From Albidovulum sediminicola (GTDB taxonomy: Bacteria; Pseudomonadota; Alphaproteobacteria; Rhodobacterales; Rhodobacteraceae): a stretch of 64,000 bases of DNA. Position 1 is the first letter of the stretch. Every line of letters starts with the position of its first letter. The position numbers and the translations under genes are program-made. Shown one piece after another: positions 34,199 through 42,149 of the stretch. Below the pieces are notes generated by a model, which saw only the letters and a list, made by a program, of their open reading frames with translations, did no database searches and was not told the DNA's origin. Where the stretch lies: the NCBI RefSeq assembly GCF_025751575.1, contig NZ_JAOWLA010000009.1, positions 116,560 through 180,559 on the forward strand. Reading direction: 5' to 3'.

Positions 34199-34222
34199 TC
34201 CCTCCTTGCAGGTAAGGAGGGA
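34199..34222 (-). promoter_or_regulatory. Hairpin sequestering the luxI ribosome-binding site
   Basis: On the mRNA strand TCCCTCCTT, a 6-base loop ACCTGC, and AAGGAGGGA form a perfect 9-bp stem. The 3' arm is the Shine-Dalgarno sequence itself, followed by TACT and the ATG at 34194. Ribosome access should require melting of the stem by temperature, a ligand, an RNA or a protein. As DNA the same dyad could also be a regulator site. Confidence 0.8.
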
Positions 34223-34240
34223 TTAACGAAAACTGGTTAA
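34223..34240. promoter_or_regulatory. TTAAC-N8-GTTAA dyad upstream of luxI
   Basis: Inverted repeat of 5-base arms, 28 bases upstream of the luxI ATG in the luxR-luxI gap. It is about the size of a lux box but too AT-rich in its arms to match the usual consensus. TTAA spaced 10 bases from TTAA also differs from the CtrA spacing of 7. Role uncertain. Confidence 0.3.
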
Positions 34241-34261
34241 CAGGAGCCTATCGGTGCCCTT

Positions 34262-34975
34262 TCAGAGCAGGACGAACCCGCCCGAAACGGCGCGCGCCAC
34301 GGCATGCGTCGTGTTGGTCGCGCCGAGTTTTATGCGGGCACTTTCGACGTAGGACCGGAAGGTATGTTCCGATATTTCGAGCGAGTCAGCCGCCTGCGCC
34401 CGGTTCATCCCCAGCGCGAGCAGGGTCAGCACGTCGATCTCCCGGCCACTCAGAGGCTGGGCATCGCCCAACGGATCGCTCTGCGCGATCTCCTGGGCTT
34501 TCTGGTTCAGGAAATGGGCGGCCAACAGGATCTCCGTCGATGTATTGGCAACGAATTTCTCCCATCGCGTATCAGTCATGCGGCCCGAGACGGTGAACAG
34601 CGCGAACTGCCCGCCCGGCCCCCGGATCGGCACCGAATATCCCTGGTTTCCGACCCCCGCTGACACCGCCTCTCCGAGCAGGTTTCGGGACTGCCGGCCA
34701 GACCAGTCCAGATGCTTCCAGTCCGTCGGCTGGAACCGCCGCAAGCACCCCTGGACGACCGGGTCGATCCGCGCGTAGCCCTCGGCGATGTAGCGCTGAA
34801 CCCATTCCTCCGGATAGGTGAGAATGCCGTATTGCTCACCTGCACCGCTTACCGAGTGATAGACAAGGTGATCGACGCCGAGTTGATCGCGAAACCAGCC
34901 GACATGGCGCTGAAGATCCTCACGCGTTTTCGACGCCTGAAGTTCCCCAACGAACCGCTGCAACCTTGCCCGCAT
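34262..34975 (-). CDS. LuxR-family quorum-sensing regulator
   Basis: 237-residue receptor/regulator with an autoinducer-binding domain (about 1-165) and a LuxR helix-turn-helix (about 175-237). The canonical ligand-pocket residues are present with a shift of one: Trp58, Tyr62, Asp71, Pro72, Trp86, plus Gly112. The DNA-binding part is LSGREIDVLTLLALGMNRAQAADSLEISEHTFRSYVESARIKLG. ATG 34975 is chosen because the protein then has normal length; GAGG lies about 11 bases upstream. The start lies inside the preceding small gene (56-base overlap), which suggests coupled translation. Confidence 0.93.
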   Translation of the reverse strand: MRARLQRFVGELQASKTREDLQRHVGWFRDQLGVDHLVYHSVSGAGEQYGILTYPEEWVQRYIAEGYARIDPVVQGCLRRFQPTDWKHLDWSGRQSRNLLGEAVSAGVGNQGYSVPIRGPGGQFALFTVSGRMTDTRWEKFVANTSTEILLAAHFLNQKAQEIAQSDPLGDAQPLSGREIDVLTLLALGMNRAQAADSLEISEHTFRSYVESARIKLGATNTTHAVARAVSGGFVLL

Positions 34976-35135
34976 CCCGCGATTGGCCTCCGCCCCACTC
35001 TTCGGACAGTCGGGAAATCTCGTGCGCCGCAACGATGGATGTGTCCCCCAACTGCTCGGCCAGCTCGGGCAAACCGTTCCCTTGAGCGAAAGATTTGAGA
35101 TCACTCAGCACGTCCAGTATCCATTCGTACTGCAT
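34920..35135 (-). CDS. Small protein encoded upstream of luxR (71 aa)
   Basis: 71-residue acidic protein starting MQYEWILDVLSDLKSFAQGNG with a helix-rich pattern and the sequence LAEQLGDTSIVAAHEI. I recall very similar short proteins beside LuxR genes in other Rhodobacterales, but no function is known to me. GAGAG lies 6 bases before the ATG. The last 56 bases overlap luxR in another frame, so the C-terminal part may be constrained by luxR rather than by its own function. Earlier in-frame ATGs are not preferred because the added sequence looks non-coding. Confidence 0.7.
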   Translation of the reverse strand: MQYEWILDVLSDLKSFAQGNGLPELAEQLGDTSIVAAHEISRLSEEWGGGQSRDAGKVAAVRWGTSGVENA

Positions 35136-35269
35136 TTCAACTCTCGCGTGAAGTGGATTGCATTCTTGCTCGCGTTTCATGCCCTGAGAATTGGACGAGG
35201 CGGGGCGCAATGCAACTCCCCGATAATGGGGGAAGGTGGTGGCGTAAGTCATTGATAATATTGAAAGCG

Positions 35270-35302
35270 AAAAGGCGCACTCCAGCCGGATGCGCGCCTT
35301 TT
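35270..35302 (-). terminator. Terminator of ccr
   Basis: Perfect 9-bp stem AAAAGGCGC/GCGCCTTTT with a 15-base loop that can pair further (GCGCA/TGCGC). On the minus strand it lies 28 bases after the ccr stop and is followed by TTTTCGCTTT. It separates ccr from the small gene-luxR-luxI operon, whose promoter must lie in 35136-35269. Confidence 0.85.
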
Positions 35303-35330
35303 GCAAGATTTGTGTCGATGCGACTCGGAT

Positions 35331-36623
35331 TTAGCCCCGCCGGCCGGCCTCCACCGCATCCTCAAACGTGCGCAGCCCGGTCTGCGGCGCCTGGACCAGG
35401 ACCGCCATGTTGCCCGGCTTGTGCTCGTTCCGGCGCATCTTCATATGCGCGCCGGGGATCTCCGCCCAGGGGAAGACCTCGGACATGCAGGGGTCGAGCC
35501 GGCGCTCCAGCATCAGCTTGTTGGCGGCCGAGGCCTGCTTGAGGTTGGCGAAGTGGCTGCCCTGCACCCGCTTCTGGTGCATCCAGAGGTAACGCACGTC
35601 GAAGGTCAGGTTGTAGCCCGTGGTGCCGGCGCAGATCACGACCATGCCACCGCGCTTGACCACGAAGACCGACACCGGGAAGGTCGCCTCGCCGGGGTGT
35701 TCGAACACCATGTCGACGTTGTTGCCCTTGCCGGTGATCGCCCAGATCGCAGCGCCGAACTTGCGGGCCTCCTTGAACCAGGCCCCGTATTCGGGTGTGC
35801 CGACCTTGGGCATCTGGCCCCAGCAGTTGAACTCCTTCCGGTTGATCACGCCCTTGGCGCCCAGCCCCATCACGAAGTCGCGCTTGTCCTCTTCCGAGAT
35901 CACGCCGATCGCATTGGCGCCTGCCGCGTTGATCAACTGGATCGCGTAGGACCCCAGACCACCCGAGGCCCCCCAGACCAGCACGTTGTCGCCCGGTTTC
36001 AGGATGTGCGGACGATGGCCGAACAGCATCCGGTAGGCCGTTGCCAGCGTCAGCGTGTAGCAGGCAGACTCTTCCCAGCTCAGATGCTTCGGGCGGTGCA
36101 TCAACTGCTGCGCCTGGACGCGGGTGAATTGCGCGAAGGAGCCATCCGGCGTCTCGTAGCCCCAGATCCGCTGGCTGGGCGAGAACATCGGGTCGCCGCC
36201 ATTGCACTCCTCGTCGTCGCCGTCGTCCTGGTTGCAGTGGATGACGACCTCATCCCCGACCTTCCACCGCTTCACCTTGTCCCCAACCTTCCAGACGATA
36301 CCGGAGGCGTCGGAGCCCGCGATATGATAGGGCGCCTTGTGGCCGTCGAAGGGGCTGATCGGGACACCAAGCGCGGCCCAGATGCCGTTGTAGTTCACGC
36401 CCGCCGCCATGACGAGCACGAGAACCTCGTGGCTGTCGATCTGGGGCGTTTCAACCACCTCGACCTGCATCGCGCTGTCGGGTTCGCCATGGCGTTCCCG
36501 GCGGATCGCCCAAGCATACATGTTCTTGGGCACATAGCCGAGGGGCGGCATTTCGCCGATCTCGTACAGGTCCTTCTCGGGCGCGTCGTAGGGCGCGATT
36601 TCGGTCTGCGTGTCCAAAGCCAT
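35331..36623 (-). CDS. ccrA: Crotonyl-CoA carboxylase/reductase
   Basis: 430-residue key enzyme of the ethylmalonyl-CoA pathway; it reduces crotonyl-CoA with NADPH while fixing CO2 to give ethylmalonyl-CoA. It is an MDR-superfamily protein: the N-terminal catalytic domain contains AAGVNYNGIWAALGVP, and the NADPH-binding core is LVWGASGGLGSYAIQLINAAGA. The segment ECNGGDPMFSPSQRIWGYETPDGSFAQF is characteristic of Ccr rather than ordinary quinone reductases. Length is normal. ATG 36623 has AGGAGAGG upstream. It is transcribed away from ecm, with a PlsB-like gene between. Confidence 0.95.
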   Translation of the reverse strand: MALDTQTEIAPYDAPEKDLYEIGEMPPLGYVPKNMYAWAIRRERHGEPDSAMQVEVVETPQIDSHEVLVLVMAAGVNYNGIWAALGVPISPFDGHKAPYHIAGSDASGIVWKVGDKVKRWKVGDEVVIHCNQDDGDDEECNGGDPMFSPSQRIWGYETPDGSFAQFTRVQAQQLMHRPKHLSWEESACYTLTLATAYRMLFGHRPHILKPGDNVLVWGASGGLGSYAIQLINAAGANAIGVISEEDKRDFVMGLGAKGVINRKEFNCWGQMPKVGTPEYGAWFKEARKFGAAIWAITGKGNNVDMVFEHPGEATFPVSVFVVKRGGMVVICAGTTGYNLTFDVRYLWMHQKRVQGSHFANLKQASAANKLMLERRLDPCMSEVFPWAEIPGAHMKMRRNEHKPGNMAVLVQAPQTGLRTFEDAVEAGRRG

Positions 36624-36763
36624 CCACCTCTCCTGAGTCTGTCGCCGCACCGCAGAATCAATGCGGTTCCAAGCATGGAATATGTGCGAGAGGGTAATTT
36701 TGCAATAGGACTTATGGTCAATTTTGAAATTTTATGTCCCAACGAATCTCGCTTCGCACGTTT

Positions 36764-38158
36764 TCAGGGCTTGGGACGCGCCCCGGATGCCGCATCTGCA
36801 CAAAGCCAATGTGCGACCGGGGCCGCGTAGAAGTCTATCAGCGCGCGGTCGCGCGGCGCAACCTGGATGCGGTCGCCCGCGCGCCGGACGATCTTGCGCA
36901 GCGCAAGAATCTCGATGGCGCCAGAGACCGCCGCACGCGCGGAACCATCCGGCAGGTCCAGGTGCGCACCCGCCGCCGCCAGCCGACGCCTCAGGGCTTC
37001 CGCCCGCTGCTCGACCTCAGCAAGAGGCAGATCGGTCTCTTCGCCCAGCGCCGCGCAGAAGAGCGGCACCGGCAGCACCGAGACGTTGCGCGCAATGCGC
37101 CGCATCAGTTCCTCGGCCAGGTCCGCCGTGACATCGCCATGTGGTGCCGCGAGGAACGCCGCCAGGGACAGGGGGGTGCCGAAACTGACCGAGGCCACGC
37201 CGAATTTCTTGAAACGCCCGGTCAGCATCCGGCGCAGCTGACGGCCGATGAACAGCAGGATCGTTCCGACGGGCGCCCGGAACCGCCGCACACCCGCAGC
37301 ATGGGCGGCGGTCAGAACCCGGTCCTCGATCACGCGGTCATAGGCCAGGGAGACGGGCACGAAGACGACATCCCGACCGCCCGGGCGATAGCCCTCGACG
37401 ATATAGGACAGGATGCCCAGCTTCGGCCGGCCCACCCTGCCATCGAGACTAAGCCCCCCCTCGGGAAAGAGGGCCTGCGTCACGCCCTCAGCCGTCGCCA
37501 TCTGGACGTAGCGGGCAAGGACCCGGCGATAAAGCAGGTTGCCCGACCTGCGGCGGATGAAATAGGCGCCAGACGCCCGGATCAGCCAGGACAGGGGCCA
37601 GACCCGCGCCCATTCGCCCACCGCGTAGGACAGCGCCGACCGGCTGGCGGCCAGGTAGGTGACCAGCACATAGTCCATGTTCGAGCGGTGGTTCATCACG
37701 AAGACGATCGTCGCCCGCCGATCGATGCCAGCGATCGCATCGGTGTCGAACTGACCGATGCGGACGCGGTAGATCAACCGCGCGAACCACTTGGCCGCCC
37801 GCGCCGCGATGCCGAAATAGAACATGGCCGAAAAGGCGGGCACGATTTCGCGGGCGTAGCGGCGCGCGCGTTCAAGGTGAACGGTTTCCGGGATGCCGGT
37901 CTCCTCGGCCTCGGCGGCGATCGCCTCGGCAACCTTGGGGTCGTGGGCAAGCCGGATCACCATGTCCTGGCGCGCCATCAGCTTGAAGGGCTCGATCGGC
38001 CGTTCCAGACGGGCGTTCAGCCGCGCCACCATGCGTTCCATCCCGTGCCGGAGGAACCATCGCACCGAAGGGAACAGGAAATGCGACGCAAACGTCACCC
38101 CGGCGAAGACGAGGATCAGCACGAAGAGCCAGACCGGAATTTCGATGGTCGCCATCAT
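36764..38158 (-). CDS. PlsB-like glycerol-3-phosphate/lysophospholipid acyltransferase
   Basis: 464-residue membrane-bound acyltransferase. It has an N-terminal helix (IEIPVWLFVLILVFAGVTF), the catalytic HX4D motif NHRSNMD and the phosphate-binding FPEGG, in that order, as in PlsB/PlsC enzymes. It is much longer than PlsC and shorter than E. coli PlsB, with an extra C-terminal region of about 170 residues. It likely acylates a glycerophosphate in membrane lipid synthesis. Two adjacent ATGs (38158 and 38155) are possible; neither has a strong ribosome-binding site. Confidence 0.82.
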   Translation of the reverse strand: MMATIEIPVWLFVLILVFAGVTFASHFLFPSVRWFLRHGMERMVARLNARLERPIEPFKLMARQDMVIRLAHDPKVAEAIAAEAEETGIPETVHLERARRYAREIVPAFSAMFYFGIAARAAKWFARLIYRVRIGQFDTDAIAGIDRRATIVFVMNHRSNMDYVLVTYLAASRSALSYAVGEWARVWPLSWLIRASGAYFIRRRSGNLLYRRVLARYVQMATAEGVTQALFPEGGLSLDGRVGRPKLGILSYIVEGYRPGGRDVVFVPVSLAYDRVIEDRVLTAAHAAGVRRFRAPVGTILLFIGRQLRRMLTGRFKKFGVASVSFGTPLSLAAFLAAPHGDVTADLAEELMRRIARNVSVLPVPLFCAALGEETDLPLAEVEQRAEALRRRLAAAGAHLDLPDGSARAAVSGAIEILALRKIVRRAGDRIQVAPRDRALIDFYAAPVAHWLCADAASGARPKP

Positions 38159-38350
38159 CCGCAACAGCCTACCGATCCGCGCCCCGGGCGTCAGCACCCT
38201 CGGCGCGACAATGCGTCAGCGCGCCCGCCCGGACAATAGACCCTTTGGCCGTCTGGTTGGCGCGCCCGGCTGCGTTGCATTCGGGCGCACATTTTTCCGG
38301 CGCGCCGAAGCGTGGCGTGTCACAACAGCAGAATGCCGCAACGCAGCGAA

Positions 38351-38380
38351 TTGACAAAGTCAGGAAATGTCGCCTATCTC
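38351..38380 (+). promoter_or_regulatory. Candidate sigma-70 promoter of ecm
   Basis: TTGACA at 38351-38356 and TATCTC at 38375-38380 with an 18-base spacer, 45 bases upstream of the ecm ATG. This is the best -35/-10 pair I see before any gene in the window. Confidence 0.55.
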
Positions 38381-38425
38381 TGCGCTTGCGAAATAAAGTT
38401 TCAAAACCGAATCCGGAGGCCCGCG

Positions 38426-40393
38426 ATGACCGAGGTAAAGAAAGACAAGCCCTGGCTCTTCCGCACATATGCGGGCCACTCGACCGCCGCCAAGTCGAAT
38501 GCGCTTTACCGCGCGAACCTGGCCAAGGGCCAGACCGGCCTTTCGGTCGCCTTCGACCTGCCGACGCAGACGGGCTACGACAGCGACCATGAGCTTGCAC
38601 GCGGAGAGGTGGGCAAGGTCGGGGTGCCGGTCTGCCATCTGGGCGACATGCGGACCCTCTTCGACGCGATCCCGCTGGAGGAGATGAACACCTCCATGAC
38701 CATCAACGCCACGGCGCCCTGGCTGCTCGCGCTTTATATCGCGGTGGCCGAGGAGCAGGGGGCGGATGTCCGCAAGCTGCAGGGGACGGTGCAGAACGAC
38801 ATCATCAAGGAATACCTGAGCCGCGGCACCTATATCTGTCCGCCGAAGCCCTCGCTTCGGATGATCACCGATGTCGCCGCCTACACGGCCGGGAACCTGC
38901 CGAAGTGGAACCCGATGAACGTCTGTTCCTACCACCTGCAGGAAGCGGGCGCGACGCCGGAGCAGGAGCTGGCCTTCGCGCTCGCGACCGGAATCGCGGT
39001 GCTTGACGACCTGCGCGGCAAGGTCGATCCCGCTGCCTTCCCGGCGATGGTCGGGCGGATCTCCTTCTTTGTGAACGCGGGCATCCGCTTCGTCACCGAA
39101 CTGTGCAAGATGCGGGCCTTCACCGAGCTCTGGGATGAGGTCTGCCGCGACCGCTACGGGATCGAGGAGGAGAAATACCGCCGCTTCCGCTATGGCGTTC
39201 AGGTCAACTCGCTCGGCCTGACCGAGCAGCAGCCGGAAAACAACGTCTATCGCATCCTTTTGGAGACGCTGGCGGTGACGTTGTCGAAGAACGCCCGCGC
39301 GCGCGCCGTTCAGCTTCCTGCCTGGAACGAGGCCCTGGGCCTGCCGCGACCCTGGGACCAGCAGTGGTCGCTGCGCATGCAGCAGATCCTGGCCTATGAG
39401 ACCGACCTGCTGGAATATGGCGACCTCTTCGACGGCAGCCCGGTGATCGCCGCCAAGGTCGAGGTGCTGAAGGCGGGCGCGCGGGACGAGTTGAAGGTGC
39501 TGGACGGCATGGGCGGCGCGATCGCCGCGATCGAATACATGAAGGGGCGCCTGGTCGAGGCCAATGCCGACCGGTTGAACCGGATCGAGGCGGGCGAAAC
39601 CGTCGTGGTGGGCGTGAACCGCTGGCAGGCGGGGGAGGCGTCGCCACTCACCGCGGGCGACGGCGCGATCCTGACCGTTGATTCGGCGGTCGAGACCGAC
39701 CAGATCACCCGGCTTCAATCCTGGCGCCAGGCCCGCGACCAGCGGGCCGTCGAGGCCGCGCTGGCCGCGCTCCGCCTTGCGGCGGAGGACGGGCGCAACA
39801 TCATGCCCGCCTCGGTCGATTGCGCGAAGGCCGGGGTCACGACGGGCGAATGGGCGGGTGTCATGCGCGCCGTCCATGGCGAGTACCGGGGCCCCACGGG
39901 CGTGTCGAAATCGCCCTCCAACCGGACCGAGGGGCTGGACGACCTGCGCGGCGCCGTCGATGCGGTGTCCTCGCGCCTTGGACGCAGGCTGAAGTTCGTG
40001 GTCGGCAAGCCCGGTCTCGACGGCCATTCCAACGGCGCCGAACAGATCGCGGCGCGGGCGCGCGATTGCGGCATGGACATCCATTACGAGGGCATTCGCC
40101 TGACCCCGTCGCAGATCGTCGCGGCGGCCGAAGCGGAGGCGGCGCATGTCGTGGGCCTGTCGATCCTCTCGGGCAGTCACCTGCCGCTTGTCGCCGAGGT
40201 GATGGAGCGGATGCAGGCCGCGGGGCTTTCGCATGTGCCGGTCGTCGTTGGCGGGATCATCCCCGACGAGGATGCCGAGGCACTGCGCCGCATCGGCGTG
40301 GCCCGTGTCTACACCCCGAAGGACTTCGAACTGAACCGGATCATGGGCGACATAGTCCTTCTCGCCGAACCGAAGGCCGAGGCGGCCGAATAG
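38426..40393 (+). CDS. ecm: Ethylmalonyl-CoA mutase (coenzyme B12-dependent)
   Basis: 655-residue adenosylcobalamin enzyme that converts (2R)-ethylmalonyl-CoA to (2S)-methylsuccinyl-CoA. The N-terminal acyl-CoA barrel contains TAGHSTAAKSN-like AGHSTAAKSNALYR and LSVAFDLPTQTGYDSDHE; the C-terminal B12 domain has the axial-ligand motif with Asp532 and His534 in GKPGLDGHSNGAEQI. It is shorter than methylmalonyl-CoA mutase (about 710-720 residues), as expected for Ecm. CGGAGGC ends 6 bases before the ATG. Its genomic closeness to ccr is typical of ethylmalonyl-CoA pathway bacteria. Confidence 0.95.
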   Translation: MTEVKKDKPWLFRTYAGHSTAAKSNALYRANLAKGQTGLSVAFDLPTQTGYDSDHELARGEVGKVGVPVCHLGDMRTLFDAIPLEEMNTSMTINATAPWLLALYIAVAEEQGADVRKLQGTVQNDIIKEYLSRGTYICPPKPSLRMITDVAAYTAGNLPKWNPMNVCSYHLQEAGATPEQELAFALATGIAVLDDLRGKVDPAAFPAMVGRISFFVNAGIRFVTELCKMRAFTELWDEVCRDRYGIEEEKYRRFRYGVQVNSLGLTEQQPENNVYRILLETLAVTLSKNARARAVQLPAWNEALGLPRPWDQQWSLRMQQILAYETDLLEYGDLFDGSPVIAAKVEVLKAGARDELKVLDGMGGAIAAIEYMKGRLVEANADRLNRIEAGETVVVGVNRWQAGEASPLTAGDGAILTVDSAVETDQITRLQSWRQARDQRAVEAALAALRLAAEDGRNIMPASVDCAKAGVTTGEWAGVMRAVHGEYRGPTGVSKSPSNRTEGLDDLRGAVDAVSSRLGRRLKFVVGKPGLDGHSNGAEQIAARARDCGMDIHYEGIRLTPSQIVAAAEAEAAHVVGLSILSGSHLPLVAEVMERMQAAGLSHVPVVVGGIIPDEDAEALRRIGVARVYTPKDFELNRIMGDIVLLAEPKAEAAE

Positions 40394-40480
40394 CCGCCCA
40401 CCCTTTTGGCCTGCAACTTCGGGCTTGCCGCACCGGTTGGTGCGGCTACGATGCCTCGGCTTGCGAGTGAAAGGCGAACC

Positions 40481-41185
40481 ATGACCCCCCATATCGGTGC
40501 CAAGCCCGGCGATATTGCCGAAACCGTGCTCATGCCCGGCGACCCGCGCCGCGCCAGATGGGCGACAGAGACGTTCCTGGAGAACCCCGTCTGCGTGAAC
40601 GAGGTCCGCGGCATGCTGGGCTTCACCGGCACCTGGAAGGGCAACCGGGTCACCATTCACGGGTCGGGCATGGGCATGCCCTCGCTTTCGATCTACGCCA
40701 ACGAACTGATCCGCGAATACGGCGCCCGGACGCTGATCCGCATCGGCTCGGCGGGCGCGATGCTGGAGCGGGTGAAGATCCGCGACATCGTGATCGCAAT
40801 GACGGCCTCGACCATGTCGACGCCCTCGCGCGGGTTCTTCCGGGACATGCAGTTCGCGCCCTGCGCCGACTACGGGCTTCTGGAAAAGGCCGTGGCTGCG
40901 GCGCGGGCCAAGGGCACGCCCACGCATGTCGGCGGGATCTATTCCGCGGATGTCTTCTACGACGAGCGCCCCGACCTGAATGAGGTCCTGGCCCGTCACG
41001 GCACGCTGTGCGTCGAGATGGAAGCGGCCGAGCTTTACACCGTCGCGGCCCGACTGGGCGCAAGGGCGCTGGCGGTTCTGACGATCTCGGATCACCTGAT
41101 CACGCACGAAGCCTTGCCGGCCGAGGATCGCGAGCGGAGCTTCGGCGACATGGTCGAGATCGCACTGGAGGCGGCTTTCGCCTAG
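40481..41185 (+). CDS. deoD: Purine-nucleoside phosphorylase, DeoD type
   Basis: 234-residue hexameric-type PNP that splits purine nucleosides with phosphate. The start [25 protein letters not shown], the phosphate-site region [10 protein letters not shown] and the substrate motif [30 protein letters not shown] are standard DeoD. An upstream in-frame ATG (40406) is not used because the extra 25 residues do not fit the family. It could process nucleosides brought in by the BMP-type importer 16 kb away; the sequence shows no direct regulatory link. Confidence 0.93.
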   Translation: MTPHIGAKPGDIAETVLMPGDPRRARWATETFLENPVCVNEVRGMLGFTGTWKGNRVTIHGSGMGMPSLSIYANELIREYGARTLIRIGSAGAMLERVKIRDIVIAMTASTMSTPSRGFFRDMQFAPCADYGLLEKAVAAARAKGTPTHVGGIYSADVFYDERPDLNEVLARHGTLCVEMEAAELYTVAARLGARALAVLTISDHLITHEALPAEDRERSFGDMVEIALEAAFA

Positions 41186-42051
41186 GCGGAAAGCCAGTCC
41201 GCGACACGCGCGGCTGCCGATCCCGGGCGCAGCGGCCGCGCGGACCAGAGCCGCAAGGATCTGGCAAGCCTGACCCGCGTCTCGAAGGGCGCGACCAGCG
41301 CGCCGGAGGCCAGATGCGCCGCCACCAGGGCCGAATGTCCGATCAGCACGCCCGCGCCGTTGACGGTCTCTTCGACGGCAAGGGCGTAAAGCGAATAGAC
41401 CGGCCCCTTGGGCACGATCGCCAGCCCAGGCGCAGCGGCCCCGAGCCAGGCCTGCCAGTCCCCGGGCCAGGCGCTGTCCGTCAGGCAGGCGATGCCGGCC
41501 AGGTCCGCGGGCGTGCGCAAGCGGCCCGCGAGCTGCGGAGCGCAGACCGGAAAGACCTCATCGCCCGCGACATGGCGGCCGAGATCGTCCTCCCGATAAA
41601 AGAGGTTTAGGTCGAAGGGCGTGCGCTTGAGATCCGGGGGCGCCTCCAACGCCGTGATGGAAACGGTGATGCCCGGTGCGGCGGCGCGAATTGCCGGCAA
41701 CCTCGGCGACAGCCATAGCTGCGCAATGGCAGGCAGCGCCGCGATATGGACGGTGCGCGGTGCGGCCTCCGCCCGCAGGGTCTGGACGGCGAGGCCAAGG
41801 CGGTCGAACGCCTCGGTGAACTCCGGCAAGGCACGTTGACCAAGGGCGCTTAGCCGCACGCCCTTGGCGTGGCGCTCGAAAAGGGGGGCGCCCAGCGCCT
41901 CCTCCAACGCCTTTATATGCGCGGTCACAGCGCCCGCCGTCACCCCCAGTTCGACGGCGGCAGCCGAAAACCCGCCAAGCCGCGCCGCCGCCTCGAAGGC
42001 GCGGAGCGCGTTCAGAGGAAGGCCCTTTGGCGGGGGTGGGGCGACGGGCAT
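41182..42051 (-). CDS. LysR-family transcriptional regulator
   Basis: 289-residue LysR-type regulator. The helix-turn-helix is [42 protein letters not shown] (about 12-53), followed by a substrate-binding domain of the GcvA-like subclass. It is divergent from the SHMT-like gene with a 98-base gap, the usual layout for a LysR protein controlling its neighbour in response to a substrate or product. The 3' end overlaps the deoD stop by 4 bases in convergent orientation. Confidence 0.9.
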   Translation of the reverse strand: MPVAPPPPKGLPLNALRAFEAAARLGGFSAAAVELGVTAGAVTAHIKALEEALGAPLFERHAKGVRLSALGQRALPEFTEAFDRLGLAVQTLRAEAAPRTVHIAALPAIAQLWLSPRLPAIRAAAPGITVSITALEAPPDLKRTPFDLNLFYREDDLGRHVAGDEVFPVCAPQLAGRLRTPADLAGIACLTDSAWPGDWQAWLGAAAPGLAIVPKGPVYSLYALAVEETVNGAGVLIGHSALVAAHLASGALVAPFETRVRLARSLRLWSARPLRPGSAAARVADWLSA

Positions 42052-42062
42052 TCTGAAGACTC

Positions 42063-42083
42063 AATTTTTCTACGCCTAAAATT
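42063..42083. promoter_or_regulatory. Candidate LysR operator between the divergent genes
   Basis: Inverted repeat AATTTT-N9-AAAATT that contains a T-N11-A core, the minimal LysR binding pattern. It lies 11 bases upstream of the LysR start and 66 bases before the SHMT-like ATG. Assignment is by pattern only. Confidence 0.45.
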
Positions 42084-42149
42084 TCGCATTTCTGATTTGT
42101 GTCGGCAACCCCTCTCGCGTCACACTCCGCGCATATCAAGGAGGACCCG

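Noticed and set aside
34223..34240. Canonical CtrA site TTAA-N7-TTAA upstream of luxI
   Set aside because: The two TTAA blocks are 10 bases apart, not 7; kept only as an uncertain dyad.
38360..41107. 915-residue minus-strand open frame opposite ecm and deoD
   Set aside because: Both genes underneath are certain; the antisense frame is rich in Arg/His/Gly as expected for a shadow in high-GC DNA.
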